The notes below the pieces were generated by a model, which ran no database searches, was not told where the DNA came from, and saw nothing but the letters and a program-made list of their open reading frames with translations. A program made the translations under genes and the position numbers. A stretch of DNA of 64,000 nt from Formosa sp. (lineage in GTDB: Bacteria > Bacteroidota > Bacteroidia > Flavobacteriales > Flavobacteriaceae), in contig JABHDE010000039.1 in assembly GCA_018673215.1 (NCBI GenBank), forward strand, positions 1 through 64,000, in the 5' to 3' direction. Shown one piece after another: positions 58,653-64,000 of this stretch (positions are counted from its first letter, which is position 1; each line of letters begins with the position of its first letter).

Positions 58653-61600
58653 TTGAAATTGAACATAAAGTATACTTTATTATTACTGATATATTTAAAT
58701 ACCAGTTATTTTTTTGGTCAGATAAATGACCCCCCAACAGTGACTGCTATTGGAGATCAAATATATTGTCCGCAAAGCCAACAGCCAATTGTAACTTCTT
58801 TTAACATTGTTGACCCAGATGATACGCTTATTCCTGCTTTTTATATCCAGATTTCTTCAGGGTATATTTCAGGACAAGACCAACTACTTCTCATAGGATC
58901 GCACCCCAATATAGCTGCTAATTGGAATGCAAACCAAGCGAAATTAACACTCACTGGAGTTGGTGGAAGTTCTGCAACCTATACTGATATGATTGCAGCC
59001 GTTTATGATGTTGTTTTTAGTAGCACCAACGTAAATGTGAGTTACAAAACCTTTTCCTTAACTGCAGGATCTGCTAATTATTTAGCCTCAACAGGTCATT
59101 ATTATGACTATGTACCCTCAAATTTAATCACTTGGGAAGATGCTAAAACACAAGCTGAAGGGATGGATTATTTTGGATTGCAAGGCTATCTAGCCACTTT
59201 AACCATCCCTGACGAAGGACAGATTTCTGGAGAATTATCGCCAGGAACAGGCTGGATTGGTGCCTCTGATCAAGGAACCGAAGGCGTTTGGAAATGGATG
59301 ACCGGACCAGAAGCAGGCACTACCTTTTGGAATGGCGATGAAAATGGATCTGTTGCCCCAGGAATGTATGCCAATTGGAATTCTGGTGAGCCTAATGACT
59401 ATGGGGCTGGCGAAGATTACGCACACATTACTTTTAATACTGGAGTTCCAGGGTCTTGGAACGATTTACCAAACAACACCAATGGCCAACCCGCAGACTA
59501 TCAAGCCAAAGGCTTTGTCATTGAATATGGAGCGCCAGGAGATCCTCCCTTAAATATTACTGGGTCTACAACCTTCAATCCTCCACAAATTTTATCTACC
59601 AGCCCTTCTGTAAGCTGCAGTAATAATCCTGCAAACCTGTCGGCGACTTCCAATACAACTGATATATTATGGTATGACAGCCAAAATGGAGGCACTCTTT
59701 TATTCACTGGGGATAACTACAATCCCATTTTAACAAGTACTACAACCTTTTGGGTTTTAGCATCTAATAATGGCTGTACCACTGGAAACAGAACTGCAGT
59801 GACGGCTACGGTCAATTCCACACCAACAGTTGATACACCAGCAAATGTAACTTCTTGTGACAGCTATGCATTACCGGCACTTACCAATGGAAATTATTTC
59901 ACTGCTTCTAATGGCGGCGGAACTCAGCTCAATGCAGGTGATGTAATCTCTGCTTCTACTACCTTATTTGTGTATGCTGAAACAACAACAACTCCAATTT
60001 GCAGTAGCGAGCACACCTTTAATATTGCAATCAATACAACACCTACCGTTGACACACCTTCTAATGTAACTTCTTGTGATAGCTATACACTTCCAGCACT
60101 TACCAACGGGAATTATTTCACCGCTTCTAATGGCGGCGGAACACAGCTCAGTGCAGGAGATATAATCTCTGCTTCTACTACCTTATTTGTGTATACCGAA
60201 ACAGCAACACCACCAATATGTAGTAATGAGCATACTTTTAATATTTCAATCAATACAACGCCAACAGTTGACACTCCAGCAAATGTAACTTCATGTGACA
60301 GCTATACATTACCAACACTTAACAATGGCAACTATTTTACTGCGGCCAATGGTGGTGGAACACAGCTCAATGCAGGTGATGTCATTTCTACTTCCACTAC
60401 CCTGTTTGTGTATGCTGAAACAACAACAACGCCTAATTGTAGTGATGAACACACTTTTGACATTACAATCAATACACTACCAACAGTTGATACTCCAGCA
60501 AATGTAACTTCATGTGATAGCTATACACTTCCAGCACTTACCAACGGGAATTATTTCACGATGACTAATGGCGGAGGAACACAGCTCAATGCAGGTGATA
60601 TCATTTCTACTTCTACAACCTTATTTGTGTATGCCGAAACAGCAACAACTCCTAATTGTGTGAATGAACATTCTTTTGACGTTTCAATTATTGTGACTTT
60701 AAACGCTACATTTACACAAATACCTCCTATTTGTGAAGGAGAAACAGTGACACTCCTTACAACATCCGTTGAAGGATTCACAGGGACATGGTCGCCAGCT
60801 TTTGACAATACAACTTCTGGAACCTATACATTTATGCCAGATACAGGGCAATGCGCTAATGGCACTACAATGACCATTACGGTGAACCCTATTTTTACAC
60901 CAACATTCACACAAGTGGATACTATTTGTGTGGGTGATATTTTATCAGATTTACCAACCAATTCAAACAATGGTTTTAGTGGAACTTGGTCGCCAGCCAT
61001 AAACAATTCCGTGACTACAGAATACACTTTCACCCCTACACCCGTAACAGGCATCTGTCTTGAAGAAGCTAAAATGACGATTACGGTTCTCACACAAACA
61101 ACGCCAGATTTCACACAAGTTGATCCGATTTGTATCGGCAGTGTATTGGCTCCTTTGCCCACCACTTCCAATGGTGGCATTAGAGGTTCATGGAGTCCAT
61201 CTATGGATAACTTGGCAACAACAACTTATACATTCACTCCAGACCTAGGGCAATGTGCTGACGAAACGACTATGACAATTGTTGTAAACCCTATCAGCGT
61301 CCTATCGATTACTGCTACAAACCTATCCGAAGATTTTGAAGCAAATCAAATGATTTCAGTAGCTGCCAGTGGTGGAAGTGGGACATATGAATATCAATTA
61401 GATGGAGGTGATTGGCAGAGCAATTCAATTTTTGAATATGTTACTGGATGTCAAGAACATACAGTCGCTGTGCGTGATATACTTGGATGTAGCACCATCC
61501 CTGAAGCCACCGTCATGATTATGGAATTTCCAAAATTATTTACGCCTAATGGAGATGGCTATAATGATACTTGGAACATCAAATGTCTAAGGGACGACCC

Positions 61601-61790
61601 CACTGCAGTGATCTCAATTTTTGACCGTTTTGGAAAATTATTATATCAATTCAGACCCAATCGAAGTGTGTGGAATGGGACCTTTAATGGGTCAAGATTG
61701 GCAGGGAGTGATTATTGGTTTATGGTCGACTACATGAATAGTGATGGAGTTCAAGCGCAGTACAGATCTCATTTTTCATTGAGACGGTAA
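58653..61790 (+). CDS. Large secreted C-type-lectin adhesin with Ig-like repeats and type B T9SS signal
   Basis: A 1045-residue surface protein starting at a TTG (58653) with a signal peptide (KYTLLLLIYLNTSYFFGQ). Residues about 149-300 are a C-type lectin domain: ITWEDAKTQAEGM, WIGASDQGTEGVWKWMTG, the Ca/sugar motif EPND (about 246) and SWND. Residues 390-681 are four 73-residue repeats; 685-890 hold three more Ig-like units of about 65 residues (TFTQVDTICVGD type). The last 85 residues (LFTPNGDGYNDTWNI, then ISIFDRFGKLLYQF) are the gliding-motility-associated type B sorting domain. Likely a glycan-binding, surface-attached protein. Follows glyS by 12 bases. Confidence 0.88.
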   Translation: MKLNIKYTLLLLIYLNTSYFFGQINDPPTVTAIGDQIYCPQSQQPIVTSFNIVDPDDTLIPAFYIQISSGYISGQDQLLLIGSHPNIAANWNANQAKLTLTGVGGSSATYTDMIAAVYDVVFSSTNVNVSYKTFSLTAGSANYLASTGHYYDYVPSNLITWEDAKTQAEGMDYFGLQGYLATLTIPDEGQISGELSPGTGWIGASDQGTEGVWKWMTGPEAGTTFWNGDENGSVAPGMYANWNSGEPNDYGAGEDYAHITFNTGVPGSWNDLPNNTNGQPADYQAKGFVIEYGAPGDPPLNITGSTTFNPPQILSTSPSVSCSNNPANLSATSNTTDILWYDSQNGGTLLFTGDNYNPILTSTTTFWVLASNNGCTTGNRTAVTATVNSTPTVDTPANVTSCDSYALPALTNGNYFTASNGGGTQLNAGDVISASTTLFVYAETTTTPICSSEHTFNIAINTTPTVDTPSNVTSCDSYTLPALTNGNYFTASNGGGTQLSAGDIISASTTLFVYTETATPPICSNEHTFNISINTTPTVDTPANVTSCDSYTLPTLNNGNYFTAANGGGTQLNAGDVISTSTTLFVYAETTTTPNCSDEHTFDITINTLPTVDTPANVTSCDSYTLPALTNGNYFTMTNGGGTQLNAGDIISTSTTLFVYAETATTPNCVNEHSFDVSIIVTLNATFTQIPPICEGETVTLLTTSVEGFTGTWSPAFDNTTSGTYTFMPDTGQCANGTTMTITVNPIFTPTFTQVDTICVGDILSDLPTNSNNGFSGTWSPAINNSVTTEYTFTPTPVTGICLEEAKMTITVLTQTTPDFTQVDPICIGSVLAPLPTTSNGGIRGSWSPSMDNLATTTYTFTPDLGQCADETTMTIVVNPISVLSITATNLSEDFEANQMISVAASGGSGTYEYQLDGGDWQSNSIFEYVTGCQEHTVAVRDILGCSTIPEATVMIMEFPKLFTPNGDGYNDTWNIKCLRDDPTAVISIFDRFGKLLYQFRPNRSVWNGTFNGSRLAGSDYWFMVDYMNSDGVQAQYRSHFSLRR
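59820..60695 (+). repeat. Four in-frame 219-base tandem repeats in the adhesin gene
   Basis: Units at 59820, 60039, 60258 and 60477 are exactly 219 bases each. Every unit encodes TPTVDTPANVTSCDSYxLP, then NGNYFTxxNGGGTQLNAGD and TTLFVYAETxTxP. The units are highly alike at the DNA level, pointing to recent duplication or ongoing recombination and to possible length variation between strains. Confidence 0.92.
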
Positions 61791-61804
61791 AATCAATTTC
61801 TAAT

Positions 61805-64000
61805 CTAAAAATAGGCCTTTAACTGAACCGTCCCTGTGTGTATGGTACGACTGGTTTCACTTTTTCTACCAAAATAATTCAGATTCAGGTCTAAAAACTT
61901 TGTGAGTTTTTTTTGTGCAATCAATGACCACGTGAAGTTGGTCCCAGCTTGTAAGCCTTCCATCATTTGATAAGCAACCGGTGTGTTAGAACTTCCAGAA
62001 AAATCATTTGAAAAATAATTAAACTCACCCGTAATAGCTGCTTTTTGATTTTGCGTTAGCGTAAAAGAAAGTCCATATTTTTCTTGAGTTAACTGCTCTA
62101 AATTCCCAATAGCATTGTCCTTTTTTTGATATTGATAATACACATCAAAGCGTTTATTATCATCTAATAAATACGATATTTTTGGATTTAGAAGCGTCTC
62201 ATTTAGTTGATAATTTTTCGACAAAAAATTCTCGCTTACACTCCAATTTTCATTCAAATTTGTTTGGAGGCTCAGCAACCACTGTTCTTTAATTTTATGT
62301 AAAAAATTAAGCTGATGGCTAGTCGTTTCCTGTTCGACATATCCAAAAGACAATACATTTCGAGCACTGGATTCCGAATAACTATACGACAGCGTATAAT
62401 GCTGTTTACCTCTATTATAAAACAATTGATTTCTAAAGTTTGATTGCAATGCCAACTGATTTTCCGGGGTTGAATGAAATGGGTTTAGGTTGATGGTTTC
62501 ACTGTTGTTTTTATCTTTTCGATCGATTAAAAAAGTTGTTTGGTTATAAAAGTGAGACCAAAACCGTTTGGAGGCATTTGACGAATTGGCCCACTGAATT
62601 GGGTTTAAAGTCAACGATTGACTCAGTTTATTTTGATGGGTGCGAATGTAAACTTGGTTGGGCAACAGCACACGAATATAGGTCGCTTGATCTTGAAATT
62701 GAGCGATTTCAAATTCCTCTAGTTCTTGAATACCGTTCTCATTATAATCAAACCAAACAAAACTCCCTTGGCCAGGCTCCACTTCAATGTAGGTAAAATC
62801 TTGCTGTGGCAAACGTCCAGCACTGGTTTCAAACAGCGTGTTCCAATGAATCCCATTATTGGCTAATTTTTGACTGTATTGCAATCGAGAATTGATTGAT
62901 TTTTGAGTAGCCGTGGATGCGTTTATAGATTTAAAAACCCTGTAATTTGCGTATAAACTCAGGTTCGTGTTTTGAGTTTGAATCCACTTAGAATCCAAAT
63001 AATAAGTGTCTGATGTGTTCACTTTTGCGAGGCGGTTATTTTGAAGACTGTCGTTAATTCTGTGCATATAGCCTAGTTTCACAAATACCTTTGTAGAATC
63101 GCCCACAGCTGTAAACACTTCATAGGATTGAAACTTCTGGCTTACGGGGTCTAGCTCGTTTAATGCAACATTCTTTTTTTCATTGTGTTCCGTTGAAAAT
63201 TGAACTCCCGACCAGCCTTTTTTATAACTGTACTTCAAACGGTTGTCTGATCTATAGAACATAGAATTCGAGTTGAGGCCATTTGTTTCTAAAAAACTTG
63301 AGTTCGAGAAGATCTGAAATCGCTCTAAATTGAGTTTTGAGAAAAGCACATGGCGAGTCCCTTCATAATTGCCCTTATAATTCAAATGTTGAAATTGGTA
63401 ATTGAACGCCCCCTTTTCTGGATGAAAAAACTGGGCTGCTGCTATAGCAAACACTTGGTCCCCGAGGTTTGATATTCTTTGATTTCTAGAAATAGCTTCA
63501 ATATTCCAATCTCGATTAAATTCAGGTTTATAAAGTCTCTCAATCGATCTAAAGTCTTCTTGAATATAATCGATATCTGAATTTAGATCTAATTCCCAGC
63601 CTTTAGCTGTTTTGAGTAATTGTTGTTTGACTGATAATTTACCCGCAATTCCAGTGTCATTCTCGTCATCGCGAGATGAATATAAATTTAAGTCGTTATT
63701 ACTGGCTGCAAATTCAAACTCAACAGCGGTTTTTTCATTAGGCTTAAAAGCCCCATTCACCACCGCCACTTGTAATTTTACAGGGGCAACAAGTTGAATA
63801 ATTGGCTCAAAATCACCTTGTTTCACACCAGCTATCGGAGCAATATATTCATAAATATTTGAAATCGCATTGGAACTTGTAATCCTATAATTTCCTTGTA
63901 ACGACCCGACAGCCGTGAAATTGACTAGGTACAACTCATCTTCAGGGTTATTTGAAAATTCGAAAAATTCTACGCCGTTATCAATAACTTTCTTGTATAA
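61805..64000 (-). CDS. Large beta-rich, outer-membrane-type protein, C-terminal part (cut by right window edge)
   Basis: The frame is open to the window edge (64000), so at least 731 residues are visible and the start is outside. The sequence is dominated by alternating polar/aromatic strands (YHFVLFSKLNLERF, LKYSYKKGWSGVQFS, LNLNYFGRKSETSRT) and ends LKAYF with a terminal Phe, as outer-membrane barrels do. A loop FVWFDYNENGIQELEEFE recalls Ca-binding inserts. I do not recognise the family; it may be an unusual barrel or a secretion-associated surface protein. It converges with the adhesin gene, 14 bases between the stops, but need not be related. Confidence 0.6.
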   Translation of the reverse strand, partial: LYKKVIDNGVEFFEFSNNPEDELYLVNFTAVGSLQGNYRITSSNAISNIYEYIAPIAGVKQGDFEPIIQLVAPVKLQVAVVNGAFKPNEKTAVEFEFAASNNDLNLYSSRDDENDTGIAGKLSVKQQLLKTAKGWELDLNSDIDYIQEDFRSIERLYKPEFNRDWNIEAISRNQRISNLGDQVFAIAAAQFFHPEKGAFNYQFQHLNYKGNYEGTRHVLFSKLNLERFQIFSNSSFLETNGLNSNSMFYRSDNRLKYSYKKGWSGVQFSTEHNEKKNVALNELDPVSQKFQSYEVFTAVGDSTKVFVKLGYMHRINDSLQNNRLAKVNTSDTYYLDSKWIQTQNTNLSLYANYRVFKSINASTATQKSINSRLQYSQKLANNGIHWNTLFETSAGRLPQQDFTYIEVEPGQGSFVWFDYNENGIQELEEFEIAQFQDQATYIRVLLPNQVYIRTHQNKLSQSLTLNPIQWANSSNASKRFWSHFYNQTTFLIDRKDKNNSETINLNPFHSTPENQLALQSNFRNQLFYNRGKQHYTLSYSYSESSARNVLSFGYVEQETTSHQLNFLHKIKEQWLLSLQTNLNENWSVSENFLSKNYQLNETLLNPKISYLLDDNKRFDVYYQYQKKDNAIGNLEQLTQEKYGLSFTLTQNQKAAITGEFNYFSNDFSGSSNTPVAYQMMEGLQAGTNFTWSLIAQKKLTKFLDLNLNYFGRKSETSRTIHTGTVQLKAYF

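Noticed and set aside
59820-60695. Regular repeats that might be taken for a CRISPR array
   Set aside because: The units are 219 bases, contiguous, in frame and coding; there are no short palindromic repeats with unique spacers.
1-64000. Insertion sequences, prophage, integrase genes, restriction or defence islands
   Set aside because: No transposase, integrase, phage structural, restriction or defence genes were recognised among the real coding frames.

Overview
The window is chromosomal DNA from a marine-type member of the Flavobacteriaceae (Bacteroidota). Several independent signs agree. Cell-surface proteins carry type IX secretion C-terminal signals (an M28 peptidase and a large lectin-like adhesin). 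Isoprenoids are made by the mevalonate route (mevalonate kinase and diphosphomevalonate decarboxylase beside a UbiA prenyltransferase). Many genes have the Bacteroidota -7 promoter element TAnnTTTG, sometimes with TTTG or TTG 19-20 bases upstream. Lineage-restricted families such as DUF3098, DUF3127 and DUF4301 are present, as is the fused L21 ribosomal protein. The DNA is AT-rich. I saw no phage, transposase, integrase, CRISPR array or rRNA operon. One tRNA gene (Leu, anticodon UAG) is present.

Layout. 1-2.1 kb: end of a processive GT2 glycosyltransferase and a polytopic GT-C-like membrane protein. 2.1-6 kb: a minus-strand polyamine operon (arginine decarboxylase, agmatinase, deoxyhypusine-synthase-like enzyme, small acidic protein), preceded by a leader that can form a hairpin, an internal hairpin and a pseudoknot. 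6-11.2 kb: a pseudouridine synthase homologue whose catalytic Asp is replaced by Gly, then UbiA and mevalonate genes and a BaiN-like flavoprotein. 11.3-20.8 kb: tRNA-Leu, peptidases, an AraC-family relic, HemW, RuvC, PEP carboxykinase and small proteins. 20.8-34.9 kb: saccharopine dehydrogenase with Lrp, LeuRS, FtsX-DUF3098-UppP-TruB, two tandem PPK2 kinases, Aat, DUF3127, a sensor kinase, HIT and GreA.

35-41.4 kb is the most system-like region. A TPP riboswitch controls a TonB-dependent outer-membrane receptor. Immediately upstream on the same strand lies a tightly overlapping set: a phosphopantetheinyl transferase, a PnuC/PnuT-type transporter, a NadR-like P-loop kinase and a DUF4301 protein with a nucleotidyltransferase-like signature. 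I read this as thiamine (or precursor) uptake across both membranes plus a possible trapping or salvage step whose chemistry is not established.

41.5-51 kb: S-adenosylhomocysteinase, a GNAT acetyltransferase, L21-L27, a candidate small RNA with its own promoter and terminator, an active/inactive M16 peptidase pair, a DMT-family exporter broken by two frameshifts, an HMA lipoprotein with a metallothionein-like Cys-rich repeat tail, and an M24 aminopeptidase. 51-64 kb: the succinate dehydrogenase operon with a near-ideal promoter, an Ig-like lipoprotein, a frameshifted comF, GlyRS, a C-type-lectin adhesin with four exact-length 219-bp repeats, and the C-terminal part of a large outer-membrane-type protein running off the right edge.

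Three frameshift lesions (two in one exporter, one in comF) and one lost catalytic residue could be real gene decay or sequencing errors; read data would decide.
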